Assembly (NCBI GenBank): GCA_002728075.1
Contig: PBVB01000033.1
Span: 7,110 to 12,999 of the forward strand
DNA length: 5,890 nucleotides
DNA from: Flavobacteriaceae bacterium
Lineage (GTDB): Bacteria > Bacteroidota > Bacteroidia > Flavobacteriales > Flavobacteriaceae
Direction: 5' to 3'
This document shows, in pieces, positions 1-5,890 of this stretch (position 1 is its first letter; every line of letters starts with the position of its first letter). The notes beneath the pieces were generated by a model. That model worked only from the letters and a program-made list of their open reading frames with translations. It was not told the DNA's origin and did no database searches. A program made the position numbers and the translations under genes.

Positions 1-905
1 CCCTTATTGCTATAGTCATAATCTTCAGCAGAAATATTCATTTCAGCCCCAGCAATTTTAAATTTAATTTGATTTGTACTTCTATTTGAAAACACACCGA
101 CTCTTCTTACAGAATTTAGCAGCAAAACTCTTTCTATTACTAGTTTATTTGGGTTTTCTCGAGGTATAACAGCTTCGTAATTTGGATATTTACCCTCAAT
201 TAATCTACAACTAAGTGTAAAATTTTCAAATGTAAATTTTGCATTAGTTTCATTAAACTCTATTGATAGGTCATTATCAAAGTCACTTAAAGTTGTTTTT
301 ATTACCTGCAAAGCCTTTTTAGGCATTATGAATTCAGAATTACCATCAGAAGTTATGTCATTCCTTACGTATTTTACTAATTTGTGAGCATCGGTTCCAA
401 CCAAAGTTATATTTTCAGAACTAAATTGAAAAAAAACTCCGCTCATTACGGGTCTTAAATCGTCATTTCCAGTGGCAAAAATAGTTGAATTGATCGCTTT
501 AGATAGAACACCACCATTTATAGAAGTTGATGAGGAATCTTTTATGTCAATTGGCTTTGGAAATTCTTCTGCTGGAACAAATGATATTCTATATTTTCCA
601 TCATTTGCATTTATCTCTAGCACACTTTCTTCTTGAGTAGAAAATGTAAGAGGTTGTTCTGCAAAGTTCTTTAAAGCCTCAACCAATAATTTAGCTGGAA
701 CAGCAATTTCCCCAGAACTATCTGATTCAATTTCAATAGCGGTCGACATCGTGGTTTCCAAGTCAGAGGATGTAACCCTCAAAGAATTTTTATTTATTTG
801 GAATAAAAAATTATCCAGTATAGGTAAAGTATTCGTTGTATTAACAACCCCTAGAAGAATTTGCAAATTTTTTAAGAGAGTATGACTTGAAACAATAAAC
901 TTCAT
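1..905 (-). CDS. dnaN: DNA polymerase III beta subunit (sliding clamp), 3' end outside window
   Basis: The gene encodes the ring-shaped processivity clamp that tethers the replicative polymerase to DNA and serves as a docking site for other replication and repair proteins. Reading the minus strand from the ATG at 905-903 gives 301 complete codons with no stop before the window edge. The N-terminus (MKFIVSSHTLLKNLQ), TLPILDNFLF (26-35), SSDLETTMS (46-54) and VPAKLLVEAL (69-78) match the first clamp domain. RPVMSGV (151-157) and GTDAHKLV (170-177) match the second, and RLIEGKYPNYEAVIP (234-248) and RRVGVFSNRS (267-276) the third. A full clamp is about 370 residues, so roughly 70 C-terminal residues, including the usual hydrophobic C-terminal pocket strand, lie outside. 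No Shine-Dalgarno sequence precedes the start. It follows the DUF62 gene on the same strand after 161 bp and probably has its own promoter. dnaA is not adjacent here. The family assignment is very secure. Confidence 0.96.
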   Translation of the reverse strand, partial: MKFIVSSHTLLKNLQILLGVVNTTNTLPILDNFLFQINKNSLRVTSSDLETTMSTAIEIESDSSGEIAVPAKLLVEALKNFAEQPLTFSTQEESVLEINANDGKYRISFVPAEEFPKPIDIKDSSSTSINGGVLSKAINSTIFATGNDDLRPVMSGVFFQFSSENITLVGTDAHKLVKYVRNDITSDGNSEFIMPKKALQVIKTTLSDFDNDLSIEFNETNAKFTFENFTLSCRLIEGKYPNYEAVIPRENPNKLVIERVLLLNSVRRVGVFSNRSTNQIKFKIAGAEMNISAEDYDYSNK

Positions 906-921
906 AAATTTATTAATATTT

Positions 922-929
922 CAAATATA
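922..929 (-). promoter_or_regulatory. Candidate Bacteroidota -7 box for dnaN
   Basis: The minus strand reads TATATTTG here, an exact match to the Bacteroidota sigma-A -7 consensus TAnnTTTG, ending 16 bases before the dnaN ATG. Transcription would begin roughly 10 bases before the start codon, giving a very short leader, which suits a lineage without Shine-Dalgarno initiation. No clear -33 TTG lies at the expected distance upstream, so this is a half-supported promoter. The rest of the 906-1066 spacer is AT-rich, with no RNA gene and no open frame longer than a few codons. Confidence 0.45.
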
Positions 930-1066
930 AGTTTAATGAAATAGATAATAAAACTTAGTTATAAAAAGTTATTTACTATTATATTTTTTTAAAAATATGA
1001 TATGATTTATAATTTAATCTAACAACTATTGTTTCATAAAATTTTCGATTGCATAAATTATTTATA

Positions 1067-1897
1067 TTATAAAAATTCAACAGTTATTGTTGTTCTAAAC
1101 TCAAGACCAAACAAGCTGTTTGCACTTCCCACAATTGATGGATTGCTCTTATATATCGCAATTTCTAAATAACCTGCTGAATTCCAAATTGCAATTTTTT
1201 TTCCTTCCTCTTCTCTTTTGCTTTTTGGAATATCAAAATCAATAGCTTCGGAATATGAATCGTAAATTTTATGAAACTTTACACTGTTTGCATAAATAAT
1301 GAAATTTCTAGATTTTTTAACATCTAAAAAATATTTTTTTTTAATGTTTGTAACTACATTACCAAAATTGTCTATATAAATAACACTTCCAATTAATTGA
1401 GTTTTGGATTCATTAAGCACAGGATTAACATTAACTATCTCTTTTAATTTTTTCGTTTCAGTTCCAACTATTTCCATATTTCCTTTTCTGCTTAGGTGTC
1501 CAGCAACCTTAACAAATACATCTAACACAGGAAATGAACTAACAGATAATTCATGTATATTGATTTCTACTATTTTATCATATTTTTTTCCATCTAGCAG
1601 TAACGAAAAAATACCATTATTTGCACCTATAAAGTAATGATCGTCAAAGCTCATCAATATATGTTTATTTTCAGGTGAAAATTCAGAATCAACACCGACA
1701 ATATGGATGGATTTTTTTGGAAATGCTGAGTATGCATTTTTTAAAATATATGCCGCCTCAGAATGATTAAAGGGGCTTATTGAATTTGAAATATCTATTA
1801 CATTAGCATTAGGTATTTCTTTATAAATGGATGCCTTTATTACAGAAACAAAATAATCTTTAGTTCCAAAATCAGTCGTTAAAGTAATTACAGGCAT
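1067..1897 (-). CDS. SAM hydroxide adenosyltransferase-like protein (DUF62)
   Basis: This 276-residue cytoplasmic protein belongs to the family whose characterised members split S-adenosylmethionine to adenosine and methionine with a water-derived hydroxide; the same fold includes the SAM fluorinase and chlorinase. The N-terminal domain opens with TLTTDFGTKD (5-14), whose Asp9 is in the SAM-binding loop. VGVDSE (67-72) and ANNGIFSLL (92-100) follow. The C-terminal domain has GSVIYIDNFGNVVTNI (170-185) and NSAGYLEIAI (239-248), both standard SAM-contact regions. The archaeal enzyme PH0463 has an Asp68-Arg75-His127 triad. By hand alignment Asp70 is kept, but the Arg position is Asn77 or Lys78 and the His position is Pro123. 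Hydrolytic activity is therefore uncertain, and automatic 'chlorinase/fluorinase' labels should not be trusted. The ATG at 1897 fits the family N-terminus exactly. The gene is divergent from phoH across 87 bp. Confidence 0.9.
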   Translation of the reverse strand: MPVITLTTDFGTKDYFVSVIKASIYKEIPNANVIDISNSISPFNHSEAAYILKNAYSAFPKKSIHIVGVDSEFSPENKHILMSFDDHYFIGANNGIFSLLLDGKKYDKIVEINIHELSVSSFPVLDVFVKVAGHLSRKGNMEIVGTETKKLKEIVNVNPVLNESKTQLIGSVIYIDNFGNVVTNIKKKYFLDVKKSRNFIIYANSVKFHKIYDSYSEAIDFDIPKSKREEEGKKIAIWNSAGYLEIAIYKSNPSIVGSANSLFGLEFRTTITVEFL

Positions 1898-1937
1898 AAA
1901 GAATTTAATTTAAATGTAATTTTTATTTTGAAAAATG

Positions 1938-1945
1938 TTAATTTG
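1938..1945 (+). promoter_or_regulatory. Weak candidate -7 box for phoH-purC
   Basis: The plus strand reads TTAATTTG, one mismatch from TAnnTTTG, ending 39 bases before the phoH TTG start. No -33 TTG stands at a convincing spacing upstream, because the TTTTG at 1926-1930 is too close. It lies 4 bp from the opposing -7 box of the DUF62 gene. It is the best plus-strand candidate in this spacer, but it is weak. Confidence 0.22.
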
Positions 1946-1961
1946 CTTACAAACTTACAAA
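1946..1961. repeat. Exact 8-bp tandem repeat in the divergent promoter region
   Basis: CTTACAAA occurs twice back to back (1946-1953 and 1954-1961). Read on the minus strand it is two copies of TTTGTAAG, and the second half of one plus the start of the next create the TAAGTTTG -7 box at 1950-1957. It may be a protein-binding site, a by-product of promoter sequence, or chance in AT-rich DNA; the sequence alone cannot decide. Confidence 0.6.
1950..1957 (-). promoter_or_regulatory. Candidate Bacteroidota -7 box for the DUF62 gene
   Basis: The minus strand reads TAAGTTTG, an exact match to TAnnTTTG, 52 bases upstream of the DUF62 ATG, implying a leader of roughly 45 bases. No TTG is visible about 19-20 bases further upstream, where the -33 element would sit, so support comes from one half of the promoter plus position. 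Confidence 0.45.
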
Positions 1962-1984
1962 TACTAGAAAATAATTTATTTTAA

Positions 1985-2914
1985 TTGAACGAGATAAAAA
2001 TAGAATTTAAGGAAATTAATCCTCAAAGTTTTTTTGATAATGGTAATTCATTAAGTAAAATAAAAAAAACATTTCCTAAGTTAAAACTAGTATTTAGAGG
2101 CTCTTTTGTTAAAGCCTATGGCGATGAGTCAGAGTTAAATAATTTTAAAAATAAATTCAATTCACTTATTAATTATTTCATAAAGTATAATAATATGTCA
2201 TCCAATGTTTTAGATGAGGTTCTTAGTTCAGATTCTAACAATTATGAATTTATTTCCGAGACAAACAAGATAATTACTTATGGGGTTAAAGGGAATTTAA
2301 TAAGAGCAAAGACTAAAAATCAAATGAAGATTGTTGAATTATCAAATAAATATGACATGCTCTTCGTAGTTGGTCCTGCAGGCACTGGGAAAACATATAC
2401 TAGTGTTGCGTTAGCAGTAAAAGCTTTAAAAGAAAAAAAAATTAAAAGAATTATATTGACTAGACCTGCTGTTGAGGCAGGAGAAAGCCTTGGGTTTTTA
2501 CCCGGCGATATAAAAAATAAATTAGATCCTTATATTCAACCCCTATACGACGCTCTTTACGATATGATTCCAACTGAAAAACTTCATTCATATCTAGAAC
2601 GAGGAATAATTCAAATTTCACCTCTGGCATTTATGAGAGGAAGAACTCTTAATAACGCTTTTGTAATTTTAGATGAAGCTCAAAATGCCACACATTCCCA
2701 GATGAAAATGTTTCTTACCAGAATGGGCCCAGATGCAAAATTTATTATAACTGGTGACCCAGGCCAAGTAGACCTTCCTAAAAAAATTAAGTCTGGCTTA
2801 AATGAGGCTCTTAATATTTTTAAAAAAACTAGTGGCATTAAAATTTTACATCTTGATGAAAAAGACGTAATTAGACACAAACTTGTTAAAAAAATTATTG
2901 CTGCGTATAACTAA
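1985..2914 (+). CDS. phoH: PhoH/PhoL family ATPase
   Basis: This is a 309-residue cytoplasmic P-loop ATPase of the PhoH (YbeZ/PhoL) family, whose members are tied to RNA processing and ribosome maturation, often with the RNase YbeY; ybeY is not in this window. Residues 1-110 form the N-terminal nucleic-acid-binding-like part. The ATPase core shows Walker A GPAGTGKT (130-137, Lys136), the family motif RPAVEAGESLGFLPGD (160-175), Walker B VILDEAQN (227-234, Asp230-Glu231), TGDPGQVDLP (256-265) and a C-terminal DVIRHKLVKKII (294-305) with a likely arginine finger. The length is about 310-320 in this family. The start is TTG at 1985: an in-frame TAA at 1982-1984 abuts it, the predicted N-terminus MNEIKIEF agrees with flavobacterial homologues, and the first in-frame ATG is not until codon 71. 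There is no Shine-Dalgarno sequence. purC follows 6 bp later, so the two are probably co-transcribed. Confidence 0.95.
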   Translation: MNEIKIEFKEINPQSFFDNGNSLSKIKKTFPKLKLVFRGSFVKAYGDESELNNFKNKFNSLINYFIKYNNMSSNVLDEVLSSDSNNYEFISETNKIITYGVKGNLIRAKTKNQMKIVELSNKYDMLFVVGPAGTGKTYTSVALAVKALKEKKIKRIILTRPAVEAGESLGFLPGDIKNKLDPYIQPLYDALYDMIPTEKLHSYLERGIIQISPLAFMRGRTLNNAFVILDEAQNATHSQMKMFLTRMGPDAKFIITGDPGQVDLPKKIKSGLNEALNIFKKTSGIKILHLDEKDVIRHKLVKKIIAAYN

Positions 2915-2920
2915 ATTGAC

Positions 2921-3868
2921 ATGAATACTTTATTATCAACTAACTTTGAATTACCTAATCAATTATCAAAATATAAAGGCAAGGTAAGAGAGGTAATATA
3001 TCTTGAAAACGATTTGATAGTAATAATAACGACTGACCGTCTTTCTGCTTTCGATGTTGTGCTACCAAAAGGGATTCCCTATAAAGGTCAAATATTAAAT
3101 CAAATTTCATCACATATGCTTAATTTAACAAAAAGTATTGTACCAAACTGGTTAATAACGTCTCCTGATCCAATTGTTTCCATAGGGAAAAGGTGTGAGC
3201 CTTTCAAGGTGGAAATGATAATTAGAGGATATCTATCAGGACATGCAGCAAGAGAATATAAAAAAGGGAAAAGATATATTTCTGGAGTAAAAATGCCTAA
3301 CGATATGAATGAAAATGATCCTTTTGAAATTCCAATAATTACTCCCTCAACAAAATCTGACAATGGTCATGATGAGGATATATCAAAAGAAGAAATTTTG
3401 GATAAAGGTCTTGTTTCTGAACGTGATTATGAGAAAATGGAAAGTTATACTAATATACTTTTTGAAGAGGGCTCAAAAATAGCTTGTGAAAGAGGTCTAA
3501 TTTTGGTTGATACAAAATATGAATTTGGTAAATCTAAAGATGGTGAAATTCTACTTATTGATGAAATTCACACACCTGACTCTTCGAGATATTTTTACCT
3601 AGATGGATATGAAGAAAGACAAAAAAATTTTAAAAATCAAAAGCAGTTGTCAAAGGAGTTTGCCAGACAATGGTTAATTTCTAAAGGTTTTCAAGGTCTT
3701 GAAGGCCAGGAACTTCCCCAAATAGATAATAATTTCACAAATATTGTTTCTCAGAGATACATTGAGTTATATGAAACCATTACTGGAAAAAAATTTTTTC
3801 CAGCTCAAATGGAAAATATAGAAAATAGGGTAAAAGTTAACATTTTAAATTTTCTTGAAAATCATTAA
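2921..3868 (+). CDS. purC: SAICAR synthase (phosphoribosylaminoimidazole-succinocarboxamide synthase)
   Basis: The enzyme joins CAIR and aspartate with ATP to make SAICAR, the eighth step of de novo IMP synthesis, in the cytoplasm. At 315 residues it is the long form seen in Bacteroidota and yeast Ade1, not the roughly 240-residue E. coli form. The ATP-binding start [11 protein letters not shown] (18-28) is followed by [19 protein letters not shown] (38-56). Signature 1 is [17 protein letters not shown] (93-109), with His where many members have Ser. Also present are the nucleotide loop [15 protein letters not shown] (141-155), signature 2 [11 protein letters not shown] (193-203) and [13 protein letters not shown] (212-224). 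The C-terminal extension (about 235-315) is typical of long forms. The ATG at 2921 lies 6 bp after phoH and in the same frame, separated by TAA and two codons. No purine operon partners are visible, and no riboswitch or operator is seen. Confidence 0.97.
   Translation: MNTLLSTNFELPNQLSKYKGKVREVIYLENDLIVIITTDRLSAFDVVLPKGIPYKGQILNQISSHMLNLTKSIVPNWLITSPDPIVSIGKRCEPFKVEMIIRGYLSGHAAREYKKGKRYISGVKMPNDMNENDPFEIPIITPSTKSDNGHDEDISKEEILDKGLVSERDYEKMESYTNILFEEGSKIACERGLILVDTKYEFGKSKDGEILLIDEIHTPDSSRYFYLDGYEERQKNFKNQKQLSKEFARQWLISKGFQGLEGQELPQIDNNFTNIVSQRYIELYETITGKKFFPAQMENIENRVKVNILNFLENH
3783..3803. repeat. 21-bp perfect palindrome inside purC
   Basis: CTGGAAAAAA (3783-3792) and TTTTTTCCAG (3794-3803) are exact reverse complements around one central A at 3793. 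It encodes TGKKFFPA near the end of PurC, so codons may explain it. No T-run follows on either strand, so it is not a standard intrinsic terminator. The A7T6 core should make an intrinsically curved, narrow-groove DNA segment. Confidence 0.7.
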
Positions 3869-3955
3869 TATTTTATATTAAAATCAGATAGTTTTCAACC
3901 CAAATCTGTTAATTACTTTTACTGTATTCTCATACATTTCTAGCAATTCAACCAC

Positions 3956-3963
3956 TATATTTA
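3956..3963 (+). promoter_or_regulatory. Weak candidate -7 box for parE-parC
   Basis: TATATTTA is one mismatch from TAnnTTTG and ends 6 bases before the parE ATG, which would make the message nearly leaderless. A second near-match, TACTTTTA, is at 3914-3921. Neither has a clear -33 TTG. The 101-bp spacer 3869-3969 suggests parE has its own promoter, but which box is used cannot be told. The spacer contains no RNA gene or G/C-containing terminator. Confidence 0.2.
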
Positions 3964-3969
3964 CTTATT

Positions 3970-5826
3970 ATGTCAGAACAGATTAAATATACTGAGGATA
4001 ACATAAAATCTTTAGACTGGAAGGATCATATTCGAACTAGACCAGGGATGTATATTGGAAAATTAGGAGATGGTTCTTATGCCGACGATGGAATTTATAT
4101 TCTCTTGAAAGAAATTATAGATAATTCTATTGATGAGTTTATTATGGGGTCTGGAAAAAAAATTGAAATTAAAACAAATCATTTTGAAATTCTTGTTCGC
4201 GACTATGGAAGAGGTATTCCATTGGGAAAGCTGATTGATGTTGTGTCAAAAATGAATACTGGAGGTAAATATGATTCTAGGGCGTTTAAAAAATCTGTTG
4301 GTTTAAATGGAGTTGGGACTAAGGCTGTGAATGCCTTGTCCTCTTCATTTACTGTTGAATCAATTAGAGACGGAAAGTCAAAATTGGCTAGTTTCCAATG
4401 TGGCGTTTTGACTGACCAGTTTGAGGACGAAAAATCAGTTAAAAAAAATGGTACAAAAATTACTTTTACTCCAGATAAATCTATTTTTAAAACTTATAAA
4501 TATAGAGATGAACATATTGAAAGAATGTTGAAACATTACGTTTTCTTAAATCCTGGACTAAAGATTTTATATAATGATAAAACTTTTTTTTCTCAGAATG
4601 GCCTACGTGATTTATTAGAGGATCAATCTAATATTAATGACTTCTTATACCCAATAATCCATTTAAGAGGTGATGATATTGAGGTGGCATTAACTCATAG
4701 CAGGACTCAGTACAGCGAGGAATATCATTCATTTGTTAATGGGCAAAACACTACTCAGGGAGGAACTCACTTATCTGCTTTTAGGGAGGGATATGTCAAA
4801 ACGATAAGAGAGTTTTTTGGAAAAAATTATGATTCTTCGGACATAAGAAAATCTATTGTGTCTTCTATTAGTATTAAGGTTATGGAGCCTGTTTTTGAGT
4901 CACAAACTAAGACAAAACTTGGTTCAACTGAAATGGGTGATGGGTTACCTTCGGTTCGTTCTTATATAATTGATTTCTTAGGAACACAATTAGATAATTT
5001 TCTCCATAAAAACAACGAAGTTGCAGATTCTATTCAAAGAAAAATACTTCAAGCAGAAAAAGAAAGAAAAGAGCTTTCAGGTATAAGGAAAATAGCTCGA
5101 GAAAGAGCTAAAAAAGCAAGTTTGCACAATAAAAAATTAAGAGACTGTAGAATTCATCTTGGAGATATTGGCAAGGATAGAAGACTAGATTCAACAATTT
5201 TTATTACAGAAGGTGATTCTGCTAGCGGATCAATTACAAAATCACGTGATGTCAACACTCAAGCAGTATTTAGTCTAAGAGGTAAACCTTTGAATACTTA
5301 TGGTATGTCAAAAAAAATAGTTTACGAAAATGAAGAATTCAATCTTTTACAAGCAGCTCTGAATATCGAAAGTAGTCTTGAAAATCTACGATATAATAAA
5401 ATCGTGATTGCTACTGACGCAGATGTAGATGGTATGCATATAAGACTTTTGTTGATCACCTTTTTTTTACAATTTTTCCCAGAATTAGTTAAAGAAGGAC
5501 ATTTGTATATTTTACAAACGCCTCTATTTAGAGTTAGAAATAATAAAAAAACTGAATATTGTTACTCTGAGTTTGAAAAAAAGGAATCTGTTGGTGTTTT
5601 AGGTGTCAATTCTGAAATAACGAGATTTAAAGGCTTAGGTGAAATATCTCCAGATGAATTTAAATATTTTATTGGAGAAACTATGCGCTTAGATCCAATT
5701 AGAATGGATAAAGAGACAACTATTGAGGAGCTTTTAGAATTTTATATGGGTAAAAATACACCCGATAGGCAAAATTTCATTATTGATAATTTAAAAGTTG
5801 AAGCTGATTTAATTGATTCTGTTTGA
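3970..5826 (+). CDS. parE: DNA topoisomerase IV subunit B
   Basis: This is the ATPase subunit of the type IIA topoisomerase that decatenates daughter chromosomes; with ParC it forms an A2B2 complex. The GHKL ATPase domain has [10 protein letters not shown] (48-57; Glu48 as catalytic base, Asn52 binding Mg), [10 protein letters not shown] (77-86) and the ATP-lid [14 protein letters not shown] (111-124). The transducer domain has [14 protein letters not shown] (254-267) and QTKTKLGS (312-319), where Lys314 is the ATP-contacting lysine. The TOPRIM domain shows [11 protein letters not shown] (411-421, Glu414), LRGKPLN (436-442), the metal-binding DADVDG (483-488) and [13 protein letters not shown] (552-564). 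At 618 residues it lacks the large TOPRIM insertion of proteobacterial GyrB. The N-terminus ([20 protein letters not shown]) resembles Bacteroidota ParE, and a probable parC start follows, which favours ParE over GyrB. The ATG at 3970 fits the family start and has no Shine-Dalgarno sequence. Confidence 0.93.
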   Translation: MSEQIKYTEDNIKSLDWKDHIRTRPGMYIGKLGDGSYADDGIYILLKEIIDNSIDEFIMGSGKKIEIKTNHFEILVRDYGRGIPLGKLIDVVSKMNTGGKYDSRAFKKSVGLNGVGTKAVNALSSSFTVESIRDGKSKLASFQCGVLTDQFEDEKSVKKNGTKITFTPDKSIFKTYKYRDEHIERMLKHYVFLNPGLKILYNDKTFFSQNGLRDLLEDQSNINDFLYPIIHLRGDDIEVALTHSRTQYSEEYHSFVNGQNTTQGGTHLSAFREGYVKTIREFFGKNYDSSDIRKSIVSSISIKVMEPVFESQTKTKLGSTEMGDGLPSVRSYIIDFLGTQLDNFLHKNNEVADSIQRKILQAEKERKELSGIRKIARERAKKASLHNKKLRDCRIHLGDIGKDRRLDSTIFITEGDSASGSITKSRDVNTQAVFSLRGKPLNTYGMSKKIVYENEEFNLLQAALNIESSLENLRYNKIVIATDADVDGMHIRLLLITFFLQFFPELVKEGHLYILQTPLFRVRNNKKTEYCYSEFEKKESVGVLGVNSEITRFKGLGEISPDEFKYFIGETMRLDPIRMDKETTIEELLEFYMGKNTPDRQNFIIDNLKVEADLIDSV

Positions 5827-5831
5827 ATGAC

Positions 5832-5890
5832 ATGGATGAAAATTTAGATTTCTACAATAAAGAAAATTATTTAGGTTCTGAGGAGAATCT
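5832..5890 (+). CDS. parC: Probable DNA topoisomerase IV subunit A, first 19 codons only
   Basis: An ATG at 5832, five bases after the parE stop, opens a frame that stays open to the window end and begins MDENLDFYNKENYLGSEENL. The acidic, low-complexity start resembles the variable N-terminal tails of Bacteroidota ParC proteins, but none of the conserved breakage-reunion domain is inside the window, so the name rests mainly on position after parE. An earlier ATG at 5827 meets a stop after six codons and is not the start. Co-transcription with parE is very likely from the spacing. Confidence 0.62.
   Translation, partial: MDENLDFYNKENYLGSEEN

Noticed and set aside
981..998. AT-only hairpin (ATATTTTT / AAAAATAT) between the DUF62 gene and dnaN as a terminator
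   Set aside because: The stem has no G-C pair and only a two-base loop, and a T-run does not directly follow on the minus strand, so termination is not supported.
1404..1637. 77-codon plus-strand open frame
   Set aside because: It lies wholly antisense within the DUF62 gene, whose protein has clear family motifs; its own product resembles no protein and is a shadow of the opposite strand.
1067..1897. Calling the DUF62 protein a SAM fluorinase or chlorinase
   Set aside because: Halogenases are a small specialised branch; the general family is hydrolytic, and here the triad itself is altered, so a halogenase name is unsupported.
2680..2880. 66-codon minus-strand open frame
   Set aside because: It is antisense to the conserved Walker B to C-terminal part of phoH and has no recognisable protein character.
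3100..3363. 87-codon minus-strand open frame
   Set aside because: It is antisense to the conserved signature-1 part of purC; its openness follows from codon use of the real gene.
3865..3881. Hairpin TTAATAT / ATATTAA spanning the purC stop codon as a terminator
   Set aside because: The seven pairs are all A-T, with a three-base loop and no following T-tract; such repeats are common by chance in this base composition.
3885..3908. CAGAT / ATCTG inverted repeat after purC
   Set aside because: Only five pairs with a 14-base loop and no T-run; too weak to call a terminator or operator.
5093..5110. TAGCTC / GAGCTA inverted repeat in parE
   Set aside because: Six pairs within codons for a conserved Ala-Arg-Glu-Arg-Ala stretch; explained by repeated Ala codons and nothing nearby suggests a site.
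1..5890. A novel defence, mobile or CRISPR-type system
   Set aside because: Nearly all the sequence is accounted for by conserved housekeeping genes with short spacers. No repeats of CRISPR form, integrase or transposase motifs, attachment sites or compositional islands were seen.

Overview
This is a strongly AT-rich window with housekeeping genes in the style of Bacteroidota, most likely a marine or other low-GC member of the Flavobacteriia. Four things point there: the protein sequences resemble flavobacterial DnaN, PhoH, PurC and ParE; the PurC is the long form (315 residues); no gene has a Shine-Dalgarno sequence before its start; and upstream regions carry matches to the Bacteroidota -7 promoter box TAnnTTTG. 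No database search was run, so the taxonomic call rests on recognising family sequences.

Layout. The left part reads on the minus strand: dnaN (DNA polymerase sliding clamp, with its C-terminus cut off by the window edge), preceded at 1067-1897 by a SAM hydroxide adenosyltransferase-like protein (DUF62/Pfam SAM_adeno_trans). An 87-bp divergent spacer (1898-1984) separates this from a plus-strand block: phoH/phoL (1985-2914, TTG start), purC six bases later (2921-3868), a 101-bp spacer, then parE (3970-5826) and, five bases after it, the first 19 codons of a gene that is probably parC (5832 to the window end).

How the genes relate. DnaN holds the replicative polymerase on DNA, and ParE/ParC (topoisomerase IV) unlinks daughter chromosomes, so both ends of the window serve chromosome replication. 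PhoH (a PhoL-type ATPase linked to RNA and ribosome metabolism) and PurC (step 8 of IMP synthesis) probably share a transcript. The DUF62 protein may consume SAM, but its catalytic residues are altered.

There is no evidence of a mobile element, CRISPR array, RNA gene, phage or defence system. The observations most worth a second look are the altered Asp-Arg-His triad in the DUF62 protein, the compact divergent promoter region with an exact 8-bp tandem repeat, the TTG start of phoH pinned by an abutting stop codon, and a 21-bp palindrome inside purC.
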